Shown here piece after piece: positions 10,292 through 19,791 of a stretch of DNA of 64,000 bases (position 1 is its first letter; the number at the start of each line of letters is the position of its first letter). Source of the stretch: Rahnella sp. AA. GTDB taxonomy: Bacteria; Pseudomonadota; Gammaproteobacteria; Enterobacterales; Enterobacteriaceae. Both the position numbers and the translations under genes were made by a program. Where the stretch lies: assembly GCF_002834385.1 (NCBI RefSeq), contig NZ_PITQ01000001.1, positions 124,001 to 188,000 on the forward strand, given 5' to 3'. Below the pieces are notes generated by a model. It was not told where the DNA came from and ran no database searches. It was given only the letters and a program-made list of their open reading frames with translations.

Positions 10292-11227
10292 GTGAAAAAT
10301 TTTTCCATAAAAATAATACGTTATGTCATCACGCTGATCCTTGTCGTGCTGGCCGTCATCGCAATTTTCAAGGCCTGGGCGTTTTATACTGAATCGCCGT
10401 GGACCCGTGATGCCAAATTTACCGCTGACGTTGTGTCTATCGCTCCCGATGTCACCGGTCTGATTACCGATGTGCCGGTCATTGATAACCAGTTTGTGAA
10501 AAAAGAGCAGGTACTGTTCAAAATCGATCAGCCCCGCTATCAGCAGGCTCTGGACGAAGCGAGCGCTGACGTCGCTTATTATCAGGCGCTGGCCTCTGAG
10601 AAAAAACGTGAAGCCGGGCGCCGTGTGAAACTGGGCGTGCAGGCAATGTCGCAGGAAGAAATCGATCAGGCCAATAACGTCTTACAAACGGCTGAACATC
10701 AGTTAGCGAAAGCTCAGGCAGCGCGTGATCTGGCGGTACTGGATTTAGAGCGTACCGTGGTGGTTGCACCTGCTGATGGTTGGGTGACCAACCTCACGGT
10801 GCATCCGGGTAACTACATCAACCGGGGTTCTACGGCCGTGGCGCTGGTGAAGAAAAACTCTTTCTACATTCTGGCGTATCTGGAAGAGACCAAATTACCG
10901 GGCCTGAAGAAAGGTGACCGCGCAGAAATCACGCCGCTGGGCAGTAACCGCATCATGCACGGTACGGTAGACAGCGTTGCGGCTGCGGTGACCAACAGTT
11001 CTTCTTCTGCCGCGACCAATGGCCTGGCGACTATCGACAGCAACCTTGAGTGGGTGCGTCTGGCGCAGCGTGTGCCGGTTAAAATCCTGCTTGATGATGA
11101 AGACCAGCAACACCCTTATCCGGCAGGTACGACGGCAACCGTCGTGATTACCGGCAGTCATGATCGTAAACAAGATGAAGGTTCTCCGTTCCTTCGCCTC
11201 CTGCATCGTTTGAGAGAGTTTGGTTAA
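10292..11227 (+). CDS. aaeA: p-Hydroxybenzoate efflux pump membrane fusion protein AaeA
   Basis: AaeA is the periplasmic adaptor (HlyD/EmrA type) that couples the AaeB inner-membrane pump to an outer-membrane channel for export of hydroxylated aromatic acids. The 311-residue protein starts with GTG and has one N-terminal membrane helix, then a biotinyl-lipoyl-like half ([14 protein letters not shown]), a coiled-coil hairpin (about residues 85-150), the second lipoyl half ([15 protein letters not shown]) and a beta-barrel. The C-terminal HRLREFG is shared with the E. coli protein. aaeB follows after 10 bases. Confidence 0.96.
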   Translation: MKNFSIKIIRYVITLILVVLAVIAIFKAWAFYTESPWTRDAKFTADVVSIAPDVTGLITDVPVIDNQFVKKEQVLFKIDQPRYQQALDEASADVAYYQALASEKKREAGRRVKLGVQAMSQEEIDQANNVLQTAEHQLAKAQAARDLAVLDLERTVVVAPADGWVTNLTVHPGNYINRGSTAVALVKKNSFYILAYLEETKLPGLKKGDRAEITPLGSNRIMHGTVDSVAAAVTNSSSSAATNGLATIDSNLEWVRLAQRVPVKILLDDEDQQHPYPAGTTATVVITGSHDRKQDEGSPFLRLLHRLREFG

Positions 11228-11237
11228 GGCCGCAAAG

Positions 11238-13196
11238 ATGAATAGCGTACTTATCCCGCGCGTGCGTTTTGCCTGCAAGCTGACGTTCGCCATACTCGGT
11301 GCACTGGTGCTCGGGTTTTACTTGCAACTCGAAACCCCGCGCTGGTCTGCCATGACCGCGGCCATTGTGACCTCGGGGCCCGCGCTGGTGGCGGGTGGGG
11401 AACCTTTTGCCGGGGCTATTCGTCACCGTGGTTTCCTGCGTGTTATCGGGACGTTCATCGGCTGTCTTGCCGCGCTGGTGATTGTGATTGCCACCGCGCG
11501 CGCACCAGTTGTCATGCTGCTTTTATGCTGTATCTGGGCGGGTATCTGCACCTGGTGGTCCTCGCTGGTGCGGGTTGAAAACTCTTATGCGCTGGGACTG
11601 GCGGGTTATACCGCGTTGATTATCGTGGTCACGTCCGCCAGTACGCCGTTACAGACTCCGCAGTTTGCGGTTGAACGTTGCAGCGAAATTGTGATTGGGA
11701 TTTGCTGTGCGATCGTCGCCGACCTGCTGTTTTCTCCACGTTCTATCAAAAAAGATATCGACCGCGCGGTTAGCCAGCTGATGCTTGATCAGTTCGCGCT
11801 GATGCGTATTTGCGTGAATAACGCAACGAAAGAAGAAATAGATAAGTCGTGGAATAATCTGGTGAAAAGTACCACGGCCCTGAATGGGATGCGTAACAGC
11901 CTGATGATGGAATCATCCCGCTGGCAGCGCTGTAACCGTCGCCTGAAAGCATTGCATAGCACGTCGCTGAGCATGATCACGCAGGCGTGCGAAACTTACC
12001 TGATTATGCAAACTACGCCGGAGCGGCTTTCCCCTGAACTGAAAGAGATGTTCGATAAGCCTGCAGAAAACGTGGCGGATGTTCACCGCCGGCTCAAACA
12101 GTTGCGCCAGATCGTTGCCGGTATGCACAGTGATAACGTGCTGGTCACTGTCAGTGCGTGGGCGGGCGCAGGCACCCGTGCGTTGTTGTTGGTGAAAGGT
12201 ATTCAGACCAACAGCAGTATTAGCAGCATTGAAAGCAGTGTGCTGGATGGCGAGGTTGTCGTGCGGCCTGCGTCAGCCGAGCGCCATCATGCGATGGTCA
12301 ATGGCCTGCGGACGTTTATCGCCACGGCGATCGGTTGCCTGATGTGGTTGTGGACCGGCTGGACGTCAGGCAGTGGTTGCGTCGTCATTATCGCTGTTGT
12401 GACTTCGCTCGCCATGCGTACGCCGAACCCGAAAGGGATGGCGATGGACTTTATTGTCGGCATGCTGCTGGCGATACCGGTTGGCTCAATGATGTTCATG
12501 CTGATCATGCCCGCGACGCAGCAAAGCTTGTTCCTGTTATGTCTGATGCTGGGCATTTTTACTTTCTTTATTGGCATTGAGGTGACGAAACGGCGTCTTG
12601 GCATGCTCGGGCTGCTGGCGGGTACTATCAACATTCTGGTGCTCAGCAACCCGATGGTGTTCAACGTGACGTCATTTCTCGATAACGCGACAGGCCAGGC
12701 GATTGGGACTGTCATTGCGATGGCCGTATTGCTGATTGTTCGCGATAAATCTCGTGAAAAAACCGGCCGCACGCTGCTTAACCGCTTTATGAGCAGTGCG
12801 GTATCCGCGCTGACGACCAAAGCGTACCGCCGTCGGGAAAATCATCTTCCGGCGCTCTATCATCAGCTGAACCAACTGCTGGTGATGTTCCCGAATGACA
12901 TCGGGAAATACCGTCTGGCGTTGCAACTGATCATTGCGCATCAGCGCATGAAGATGGCAGAAATACCGGCCAGCGATGAGCTTTCGGCATTCCATAAGAA
13001 AATCCGTAACACGGCAGATCATGTGGTGTCGTCATCCGGTGAAGGTAAACGCACCTATTATTATCAGCGTTTGCTGAAGGAACTTGGCGAGTATCAGGAA
13101 AAGCTGGTCGAATATGATGCCCCGCTAAAAGTCACCGAACCGGTGCGGCGTCTGACGGATATGCTGCATCGTTATCAGCATTCATTTCTGGCCTGA
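11238..13196 (+). CDS. aaeB: p-Hydroxybenzoate efflux pump subunit AaeB
   Basis: AaeB is the inner-membrane pump of the FUSC/ArAE family that exports aromatic acids with AaeA, acting as a relief valve for toxic metabolites. The 652-residue protein has two blocks of about five to six membrane segments (near residues 10-160 and 360-500), each followed by a soluble domain. Landmarks are [26 protein letters not shown] and RTADHV. I choose the ATG at 11238; a TTG at 11220 would overlap the aaeA end. Terminal gene of aaeXAB. Confidence 0.95.
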   Translation: MNSVLIPRVRFACKLTFAILGALVLGFYLQLETPRWSAMTAAIVTSGPALVAGGEPFAGAIRHRGFLRVIGTFIGCLAALVIVIATARAPVVMLLLCCIWAGICTWWSSLVRVENSYALGLAGYTALIIVVTSASTPLQTPQFAVERCSEIVIGICCAIVADLLFSPRSIKKDIDRAVSQLMLDQFALMRICVNNATKEEIDKSWNNLVKSTTALNGMRNSLMMESSRWQRCNRRLKALHSTSLSMITQACETYLIMQTTPERLSPELKEMFDKPAENVADVHRRLKQLRQIVAGMHSDNVLVTVSAWAGAGTRALLLVKGIQTNSSISSIESSVLDGEVVVRPASAERHHAMVNGLRTFIATAIGCLMWLWTGWTSGSGCVVIIAVVTSLAMRTPNPKGMAMDFIVGMLLAIPVGSMMFMLIMPATQQSLFLLCLMLGIFTFFIGIEVTKRRLGMLGLLAGTINILVLSNPMVFNVTSFLDNATGQAIGTVIAMAVLLIVRDKSREKTGRTLLNRFMSSAVSALTTKAYRRRENHLPALYHQLNQLLVMFPNDIGKYRLALQLIIAHQRMKMAEIPASDELSAFHKKIRNTADHVVSSSGEGKRTYYYQRLLKELGEYQEKLVEYDAPLKVTEPVRRLTDMLHRYQHSFLA

Positions 13197-13222
13197 CCGG
13201 AAGAGAATTAAAAAAATAGCGT

Positions 13223-13252
13223 GCCGGATAAATATCCGGCGTAAATTTCTTT
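13223..13252 (+). terminator. Probable terminator after aaeXAB
   Basis: A perfect hairpin GCCGGAT-AAAT-ATCCGGC at 13223-13240 sits 27 bases after the aaeB stop, followed by a moderately T-rich stretch (AAATTTCTTT). The short T run makes this a weaker call than the other terminators. Confidence 0.55.
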
Positions 13253-13666
13253 ACCTGATTTCATGTCTTCAGGCTCCTGGATACTTATCTAAGGATGATA
13301 ATTGTGTTGGAAGCATCGGCATTACCAAGTATTACCTATGCAAAAGGTCGGTTTTTTGAGTGACCCTGACCCAAATGCCATCCTGGGGTTAAATTCCTAA
13401 CCCTTAACGATATTGCTGATGACTTTGCAAAACGTAGTCCACGTAAAAAATAACTCAAGATTTTCAGAGTAAGTAGTTCAAATATTTATTGAAAATTATC
13501 ATTTTCAAACACCTGATGCACTGCATTGGGTGTTTGGGTATACCTCCGATGGGTATAATTCCTTGGTTAAGGAATGTCCTGATAACACTAATATATGTCC
13601 AGAACATTCCATTTTTTCTCTGATTTTAAGCAATCATATAGTGTATTTCTGAATTTTTATTAGAGG
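13253..13666. other. AT-rich intergenic stretch with inverted repeats
   Basis: I see no credible gene here; the longest in-frame stretches are about 20 codons. Base composition drops to clearly AT-rich. It contains two inverted repeats: CAAACACC / GGGTGTTTG (13506-13513 and 13528-13536) and ATTCCTT-GGTT-AAGGAAT (13558-13575). These could be transcription terminators or remnants of an inserted element. The stretch marks the left side of the accessory patch with the broken LysR gene and the MFS gene. Confidence 0.5.
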
Positions 13667-14571
13667 TTAGTTCGGCTCAAAAATGCCCGTTTCTGCAATG
13701 CTTAAAATGTGTTCTTTAATAAACATGACTCTTGGTTGGCGTAATGCGGATTCGTTCCAAACTAAATAAATATCGTTTTCAGGCATTTTTACACCGATAT
13801 TAATTTGTATAATCCTCCCTGCAGCGATCTCTTCCTGGCACAAGTATTCAGGCATAACGGTCCAGCCGCTATGTTCACGAATCATTCTTTCTACAATACG
13901 CAAGTCTGGAACTGTGATGGAGGCTTGCATATTGGTCACAGCTCCAAAAAGTTGCTGAAAAACTTCCCGGATTAATGGTAATTGTTCGTCATAGGCTATC
14001 AGAGGTAGGCTTTCTAATAATTTTGCTGTAACTTCTTTTTCTTTAAAATAAGTCGCCATTGTTGCTGAAGCCACGATTATAAGTTTCTCTTTCCCTATAA
14101 CTTTATACCCAAATTTTTGAGCATCAGGTTTTGATGTCGTTATTGCTATCTGGCTTATACCATCGTTCAAGCTTGCATATATTTTTTTCTATCTCCAGTA
14201 AGTAACTTAAATCTGAGTTCATTATGGACAACAGGCGAAAATAGCTTTGCGGATTTAGCCCAGAGTAGTTCTGCTGGGCCAATGATAGTAACAACACCAG
14301 ATATTTTTTTCCTCCGACCACGCATTAAGGTAAGTTTTGCTTCAATTGCATCAAGATTGTGACCAATATGCCTTGCCAGTTCATCGGCTTCAGCTGTAGG
14401 AATAACCCCATGTGATCGGCGGGTAAAAAGCACACTTCCTGTAAGTGATTCAAGAGAGTGAACATGTGAAGAGACAGCAGGTTGGCTTATGCCAAGTTGG
14501 TTTGCTGCTTTTGAAATTGACCCCGCCCGGTAAACATCGAGAAAACTGCGTAGTTGAACCAGGTAGCTCAT
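13667..14571 (-). pseudogene. LysR-family regulator, frameshifted at a poly-A tract
   Basis: Two minus-strand frames together make one LysR regulator of normal length (about 302 residues). The first (from the ATG at 14571) encodes the HTH (SISKAANQLGISQPAVSSHV) and the hinge, ending at a TGA at 14167-14169. The second, ending at 13667, continues with the substrate-binding domain (SQIAITTSK, ASITVPDLRIVERMI). The break is in a run of seven A residues (coding strand; 14182-14188 as T). One extra A would give GDRKKIYASLNDGIS and restore the full protein. It is either a real loss of function, a slippery tract, or a sequencing error. The gene is divergent from the MFS transporter, its likely target. 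Ligand unknown. Confidence 0.85.
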
Positions 14572-14592
14572 TTTATTTCCTAATGTTAACAA

Positions 14593-15090
14593 TATGTTGG
14601 TTAGTAGGTCTGTTTAATTTTGTGCCTTGCGATTGCTGGTCGTGAATTTATTTTTCAACTCATTTTAATTATACAATTCAATTAGTTATATTCTGATGTG
14701 ATTTCATTTCTGATTACAATTAATAATCAATAGACAGGTCTGGTGTTCAGTTTCAGTAGCATGGAAAAGATGTCTGTTTTTTAGGTGGGGAATATTTTCC
14801 CCTTCACAAAAATTAATTTTTATTGGTGTGAATGTGGTTTTTGTTCATTGAAATTCATCTCCTATATCGAAAAGTGCAGATCAGTCATGGAATCATGCAG
14901 AATAATTATCATATCCATAAGGTTTTCGGCTTAGTTGTATGTTGTACTCCTCACGCTATTAAAAACCACTGATATAATCATATATTAGTTCTCATCGAAA
15001 TTTTTATTATTATTGTTATACCACTATTCATAATACATTCCGGGATGTTGCCAGCGAGCAAAAGCCTTTTTACTTCCCGGGGATTTTAAA
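14593..15090. other. AT-rich divergent regulatory region between LysR and MFS genes
   Basis: About 500 bases, strongly AT-rich, with no credible gene on either strand. It must hold the promoters of both the LysR gene (leftward) and the MFS gene (rightward), and any LysR operator. I could not pick out a confident promoter or a clear T-N11-A operator pair. The composition contrasts with the flanking core genes and suggests horizontal acquisition. Confidence 0.45.
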
Positions 15091-16269
15091 ATGCCTCTTG
15101 TTATTTATGTTTTCTCTCTGTGCGCTTTCGCATTAGGGTTGACTGAATTTTTGGTTATTGGTTTGGTTTCTGTTATTTCTGCTGACTTGCATTCTTCCAT
15201 TGAATCAGTAGGGCTGACGGTAACGGCATATGCAATTGGGGCAACCATAGGTGCTCCTTTTTTGACGGCATTGACTTCAAAGTGGTCGCGTAAGACATTG
15301 ATGTTAGTAACAATGATTGTTTTTTCAGCTGGTAGTCTTGCGGCAACATTATCTATTAACATTCATATGATGTTGATTTCGAGATTTATTGCCGGTTTGG
15401 CCCACGGTCTGTTTTTGGCTGTCTCTGCCAGCGTGGCGATTCAGCTCGTTGTTCCCGAAAAGAGAGGCGCCGCAGTTGCCCGTGTATTTGCAGGGTTAAC
15501 GTTGGCTTTAGCATTCGGTGTGCCTTTGGGCACGTATTTGGGAAGTCTTATTTCGTGGCAGTCAAGTTTCATGTCGGTAACAATTTGTGGGATTATCGGG
15601 CTTTTGGGATTATTTTTCCTGATGCCTGATATTCAGGTAGAAAGTCCAGAGGGTATGGGAGAACCCTTAGACGCGTTAAGAAATATTTTTAATCCAACTT
15701 TATTGTTAGGTGCACTAATTACCGTTTTTGGGTATACAGGTGCATTTACTCTGTATACGTATATCTCTCCCCTGCTTTTAGAAATCACAAAGGTCAGCAT
15801 GCCCGTCGCAAGTTCTATGATGCTGATTTATGGTTTTTTTGCAGCTATTGGTAACATATTGGGTGGGAAATTATCTGATAGCCTGGGCGTAGATAAGGCA
15901 GTAGCCTGGATTATGCTGTCTCTTGCTCTAACGTTGGTGGGTATTAATTTCTTTGCCATGAACATGACTATTATGTGTATATTTATTGGGGGGATGGGGG
16001 CCATCTCATACGCTGCTGTTCCTGCTATGCAAACAAGGGTTATATCGATCGCTCATCGCTATGTGCCTGGCGCAGTTCCCGTCGCTTCAGGGTTGAATAT
16101 TGCCGGATTTAATTCCGGGATTGCATTGGGTTCTTTACTGGGTGGATTTATAATCACAACGGTTGGGATTCAGTATCTGGCAATTGGAGGAGCAGTGATT
16201 ACTTTTTCTGGTCTGCTGGTTCTTATACTTTTCCCTATATCTAAAAAGCCTGTGAGTAATGAAATCTAA
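15091..16269 (+). CDS. MFS transporter, DHA1-type drug/sugar efflux family
   Basis: The 392-residue protein is a 12-helix major facilitator. It resembles the AraJ/YdhP/PbuE-like branch of the drug:H+ antiporter-1 family, which exports drugs, sugars or purine derivatives. Visible landmarks are the first helix (FALGLTEFLVIGL), the loop 2-3 basic motif (SKWSRKTLML), and the antiporter-type motif in helix 5 (ALAFGVPLGTYLG). The codons are noticeably AT-rich against the neighbours, as in the intergenic regions around it. It is divergent from the frameshifted LysR gene, so it was probably under that regulator. The substrate cannot be told from sequence. Confidence 0.88.
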   Translation: MPLVIYVFSLCAFALGLTEFLVIGLVSVISADLHSSIESVGLTVTAYAIGATIGAPFLTALTSKWSRKTLMLVTMIVFSAGSLAATLSINIHMMLISRFIAGLAHGLFLAVSASVAIQLVVPEKRGAAVARVFAGLTLALAFGVPLGTYLGSLISWQSSFMSVTICGIIGLLGLFFLMPDIQVESPEGMGEPLDALRNIFNPTLLLGALITVFGYTGAFTLYTYISPLLLEITKVSMPVASSMMLIYGFFAAIGNILGGKLSDSLGVDKAVAWIMLSLALTLVGINFFAMNMTIMCIFIGGMGAISYAAVPAMQTRVISIAHRYVPGAVPVASGLNIAGFNSGIALGSLLGGFIITTVGIQYLAIGGAVITFSGLLVLILFPISKKPVSNEI

Positions 16270-16478
16270 ACGATCTCCCTTTTGCTCAAATGAAGTTTAG
16301 GTCTTATCGGTATTAACCGCATACCAGCAAATTATTACCTGGATTTTGGACAACACAAGATATTCAATCATCCATCCTGTTGAGCAGAGTGTGTATTGAG
16401 ACCGGCTGGTGAGCCTCAATACGTACTTTGTTTTGAAATAACATCGCGGGGGCGGCTTTAAGAACGGCCATTCCGTAT

Positions 16479-16498
16479 AGGGCTTTGCAGCCCTTTTC
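16479..16498 (+). terminator. Terminator downstream of the MFS gene
   Basis: Hairpin AGGGCT-TTGC-AGCCCT (16479-16494) followed by TTTTCT, about 210 bases after the MFS stop and just before the end of the convergent acetyltransferase gene. A second hairpin, GTATTGAG / CTCAATAC at 16393-16400 and 16415-16422, lies upstream without a T run. Confidence 0.65.
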
Positions 16499-16514
16499 TA
16501 TTGTGTTTCCCCAT

Positions 16515-17099
16515 TCATTCTTCAAACACCTCGCGATCTTTCGCCGTTATCTTACGTATAACCCGGCACGGTACACCTGCTGCGACAACATCCGGTGGAA
16601 TGGATTTTGTGACGACGCTGCCCGCACCAATCACGCTGTTACGGCCGATAGTGACACCCGGATTTACAATCACGCCAGTACCCAGCCAGACGTTATCTTC
16701 GATGACAACCGGCAGGGAAAACTGTTGCCCGGTGGCGCGGATTTCCGGGTCTATCGGGTGTCCGGCCGTCGCGAGTGTGACGTTCGGCGCCATCATCACG
16801 TTATCGCCAATGGTCACGGTGGCGTCATCGACCACCGTGAGATTGAAGTTAGCGTAAAAGTGATTGCCAATATGAATATGCGTGCCGTAAGCGACACGCA
16901 GCGGCGGCTCTATCCAGCAGGATTCTCCCAGGCTGCCCATGATATTTTTGAGCAGCCGCTGGCGTTTTTCCTCCTCGCACGGACGCGTGTGGTTGAAATC
17001 ATACACCCGCTCTTTTCCTGCCTGCCGCTCTTGCGGTAATCCTTCACCCATGTCTGTATACAGCTCGCCGATATTCATTTTTTCGCGCGTCGACATCAT
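16515..17099 (-). CDS. LacA/Maa-type sugar O-acetyltransferase
   Basis: A cytoplasmic left-handed beta-helix acetyltransferase that moves acetyl from acetyl-CoA to a sugar hydroxyl. The 194-residue protein has the N-terminal Mac domain (GKLYTDM-like GELYTDMGEGLP) and hexapeptide repeats (IGDNVMMAPNVTL, VIVNPGVTIG, NSVIGAGSVV), with the catalytic histidine in TAGHPIDPE. It is closer by eye to galactoside acetyltransferase LacA than to maltose acetyltransferase Maa (shared FYANFNLT, ATAGHP, PPDVVAAGVPCRVIR), but no lac genes are nearby. Two adjacent ATGs compete as start; AAGGA fits either. Confidence 0.88.
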   Translation of the reverse strand: MMSTREKMNIGELYTDMGEGLPQERQAGKERVYDFNHTRPCEEEKRQRLLKNIMGSLGESCWIEPPLRVAYGTHIHIGNHFYANFNLTVVDDATVTIGDNVMMAPNVTLATAGHPIDPEIRATGQQFSLPVVIEDNVWLGTGVIVNPGVTIGRNSVIGAGSVVTKSIPPDVVAAGVPCRVIRKITAKDREVFEE

Positions 17100-17187
17100 T
17101 TCTTCCTTTGCAAGATTAACGGGCCAATGCCTGCAGTTTACTCACCTGAAAAAGAAATGTGAACGTACGACAATTATCACCGCCTAA

Positions 17188-18786
17188 CTATGCGACACGG
17201 GTCTCACGAGGACGGCTAACCGATGTATCGTCTTCCTCTTCTTCCTGCGGGATTTCCAGTTTTTCATGCCCTGAAGCGATGCCCCAGTAATAGCAAACCA
17301 GCGTGACCACGACGACCAGTATCATATCCAGCGGGCTGGATATCGCTCCGGTTCCACCGTATGTACCGAAGTAAGACAGGATGAAAATAGCGACGTAATA
17401 TGCCAGAAGCCACCATGCGCTCTGCACATCGCGTTTGAAGTGCTGATCTTTCTTGCCAAATAATACATACGCCACCCACGCGATGACCAGTATCGGGATC
17501 AGCAATTCATTCACTGACCAGCCACTCCAGTAAACCAGCAGGGTGCTGGCTAAAAATGCCAGCGGACTGAGCAAACCGAATACGGGAAGTTTGAATGGAC
17601 GCTTCAGTGCCGGTAACCGTGAGCGCATAACACCTGCGTTGATTGGCCCCGGCATATAAGTGAATACGGTTGCGGAGGTAACTGCACCGATAAGCCCGCC
17701 CCAAACCTGGAATTCAGACGGCAGTGTCCAGGCGATGGCCAGTATCAGTGACAACCAGAGCGCACCGCGTGGCACGCCTGATTTCGGGTCAACTTTGGCG
17801 AAAACAGAGAACAGATGGCCGTTCTTCGCCCAGGCAAACAACACCCGCGACGCGCCGGCCAGATAAATATTCCCGGTGCCGGCAGGAGAAATAACGGCAT
17901 CGATCAAAATCAGGTTAATCAGCCAGGTAATCCCCAGGCTGCGTGCCAGATCGGCATACGGTGACTGGAAGATAGTTTTCAGACCGACCCAACCATGAGC
18001 GCTGAGAATGTCGGACGGCACTGCGCCCATGAAAGCGAACTGCAATAAAATATAGATAACAAAGCTGATGCCAATCGCGAGCATGATAGCGATCGGAATA
18101 TTGCGCTGCGGGTTTTTCGCCTCGCTGGCGAAATCGACCGCCTGTCGAAAGCCAAGGTACGCAAAAACGATACCCGCACCGGTCAGCGAGGAAAAGATCC
18201 CGTGTACACCGCCCGGCGCAGTCCCTGGCACGCGCAGATTGCCGCCGTGAAAATAGCCGAACAACGTCACAATCACCATCAGCGGTACAATGAATTTGAA
18301 CGTCGTGATGATGGTATTGATACGTCCGAAGAAACTGACGCTCCAGTAATTAAGCAGGAAAAAACACACCAGCAGAATGATTTGCATGACGAAGCCAAGA
18401 CCGGTCGGGCTGCCGTCGGTTTGCCCTAATGCCGGCCACCAGTACATTGCGTACTGACGCACCGCTTCCACTTCGACCCCTGCGGTGCTGGTGTACGCCA
18501 GCAGAGAGCTGACACCAATCACAAAGCCGACCACGTTGCCGTGTGTGTAATTTGGGTAACGCACAAACCCGCCTGCCCGCGGAATAGCTGCCGACAATTC
18601 AGCGAAGACCAACCCGATCAGCAACACCATTACGGCACCCAGCAGCCAGGCCCATCCGGTTAATCCGCCCGCGTAGCCGGAACTGGTCAGTGCCGCGTAC
18701 AACCATCCTGAGCCGATCATTGAGCCGACACCAAGTAAGGTCAGATCCACCAGGCCTAATTTTTTTTTCAAAGTCCCCTGAGTCAT
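17188..18786 (-). CDS. APC-family amino acid permease
   Basis: A 532-residue inner-membrane amino acid:proton symporter of the APC superfamily, with about 12-13 hydrophobic segments. The first helix carries the substrate-binding signature GVGSMIGSGWLYA, and FAYLGFRQAVDFASEAKNPQR is the conserved loop after helix 6. It resembles the aspartate-type symporters (YveA/AspT-like) more than GabP or the cationic permeases, but I would not name the substrate. The ATG at 18786 is preceded by AAAGAGGA; frame extension upstream is not needed. The C-terminus is a long acidic tail (EEEEDD). A strong CRP-like site lies about 120 bases upstream. Confidence 0.88.
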   Translation of the reverse strand: MTQGTLKKKLGLVDLTLLGVGSMIGSGWLYAALTSSGYAGGLTGWAWLLGAVMVLLIGLVFAELSAAIPRAGGFVRYPNYTHGNVVGFVIGVSSLLAYTSTAGVEVEAVRQYAMYWWPALGQTDGSPTGLGFVMQIILLVCFFLLNYWSVSFFGRINTIITTFKFIVPLMVIVTLFGYFHGGNLRVPGTAPGGVHGIFSSLTGAGIVFAYLGFRQAVDFASEAKNPQRNIPIAIMLAIGISFVIYILLQFAFMGAVPSDILSAHGWVGLKTIFQSPYADLARSLGITWLINLILIDAVISPAGTGNIYLAGASRVLFAWAKNGHLFSVFAKVDPKSGVPRGALWLSLILAIAWTLPSEFQVWGGLIGAVTSATVFTYMPGPINAGVMRSRLPALKRPFKLPVFGLLSPLAFLASTLLVYWSGWSVNELLIPILVIAWVAYVLFGKKDQHFKRDVQSAWWLLAYYVAIFILSYFGTYGGTGAISSPLDMILVVVVTLVCYYWGIASGHEKLEIPQEEEEDDTSVSRPRETRVA

Positions 18787-18904
18787 AGAATCCTCTTTAG
18801 GGTTGAATTTTTGAGAAGACGACAGAAACGTTCGCTGCCAAAAAAGGAATTGCACCAGCGTATGGATCCCGATGCAGTGAGGTATTGAGCATGAATCGTG
18901 CCAG

Positions 18905-18926
18905 TAGTGTGACTTACATCACGTTC
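18905..18926. promoter_or_regulatory. Putative CRP-binding site upstream of the APC permease
   Basis: TGTGA-CTTACA-TCACG at 18908-18923 matches the CRP consensus TGTGA-N6-TCACA in nine of ten core positions. It lies about 120 bases upstream of the permease start, a normal place for class I activation. Motif evidence only. Confidence 0.6.
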
Positions 18927-19244
18927 TGGCGCTGAGGGATAAAATCACACTGTGCTTATGGTTTGCATGCTATCTGATGGCGCAAAAAAAGCCTGAAGAG
19001 GGTCACATGGTGCACCTGCAGGGTGCAGGCGGGTGTTGTGATTGTGTGGTGTTTTATATAAATATCAGAATAAAAATCCACTGTAACTGAATGTTACAAG
19101 CATGGAACGCTGAAACCCTTTTGGCATCGCCTTCTTTTTTAGAGGCTATACTTACTACCCGTTCATGCTTTGTACGGCATCAATTACGAGGGTTTCCTGC
19201 ATCCGCCGTGATCAAAACGGTCAGTGCATCCTTTTATTCAGGAG

Positions 19245-19325
19245 CGGTTATCAGGAAATTTGTAACCCGGCTTTCCTGATAACCGGTTTTAGGAAACAAT
19301 AAACAGAACGGTTCGTTTCTGTTTA
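19245..19325 (+). promoter_or_regulatory. Two strong hairpins in the leader of the RNase gene
   Basis: The first hairpin has a perfect 14-base stem, CGGTTATCAGGAAA at 19245-19258 pairing with 19272-19285, a 13-base loop, then GTTTTAGG. The second pairs TAAACAGAA (from 19300) with TTCTGTTTA (to 19325) around an 8-base loop. It ends just before the AAAGGA ribosome-binding site and 16 bases before the RNase ATG. The first looks like a terminator with a short T run. Together they may limit read-through or translation of the RNase gene. No function is known to me. Confidence 0.5.
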
Positions 19326-19341
19326 TGTATAAAGGACGTCA

Positions 19342-19791
19342 ATGAAGGTATTTAACGGGTTGTACTTGCGTAATCTGATGCTGGCCGTGGCCGTTATACT
19401 GGGGCTGGCCGGTGTTGCCGGGCAAGTTGTCGCAAAATCGACATACAATCAGGGCACAATCGTTTCGGGCACCGATGAGCAAACGGTGGTGAGCTATTTG
19501 CGCCAAAATCACAGACTACCTGAATACTACATCACCAAGAAAAAGGCACGGGAAGCGGGCTGGGATGCGCGTGCAGGAAATCTGTGCGACGTCTTGCCGG
19601 GAAAAGCCATCGGCGGGGATCGTTTCTCAAACCGGGAAGGGCGTTTGCCGGCGGCTAACAAACGCGTATGGCGTGAGGCAGATATCAACTATCGCTGCGG
19701 ACGCCGCGGCGCTGACCGCGTGCTGTTTGCCAGCGACGGACTGATTTATGTCAGCCGTAACCATTATCAGAATTTTGTTCGGGTGGAGTAA
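19342..19791 (+). CDS. Secreted barnase-type guanyl ribonuclease
   Basis: An exported endoribonuclease of the barnase (N1/T1) family that cleaves RNA after G. The 149-residue precursor starts with a basic N-terminus and hydrophobic segment (NLMLAVAVILGLAGVAGQVVA), a signal peptide or anchor. The mature part aligns with Bacillus barnase across its whole length. All key residues are present: K66 (YITKKKA), E112 (READINY), R126 (ADRVLFASD) and H141 (NHYQNF). C82 and C119 could form a periplasmic disulfide. The barstar gene overlaps its stop by one base (TAATG), giving an enzyme-inhibitor pair. Target (self-defence, competition or nutrient RNA) is unknown. Confidence 0.9.
   Translation: MKVFNGLYLRNLMLAVAVILGLAGVAGQVVAKSTYNQGTIVSGTDEQTVVSYLRQNHRLPEYYITKKKAREAGWDARAGNLCDVLPGKAIGGDRFSNREGRLPAANKRVWREADINYRCGRRGADRVLFASDGLIYVSRNHYQNFVRVE

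Noticed and set aside
19091-19279. 62-codon frame upstream of the RNase gene
   Set aside because: It runs into the 14-bp hairpin, has no ribosome-binding site and no similarity I recognise.
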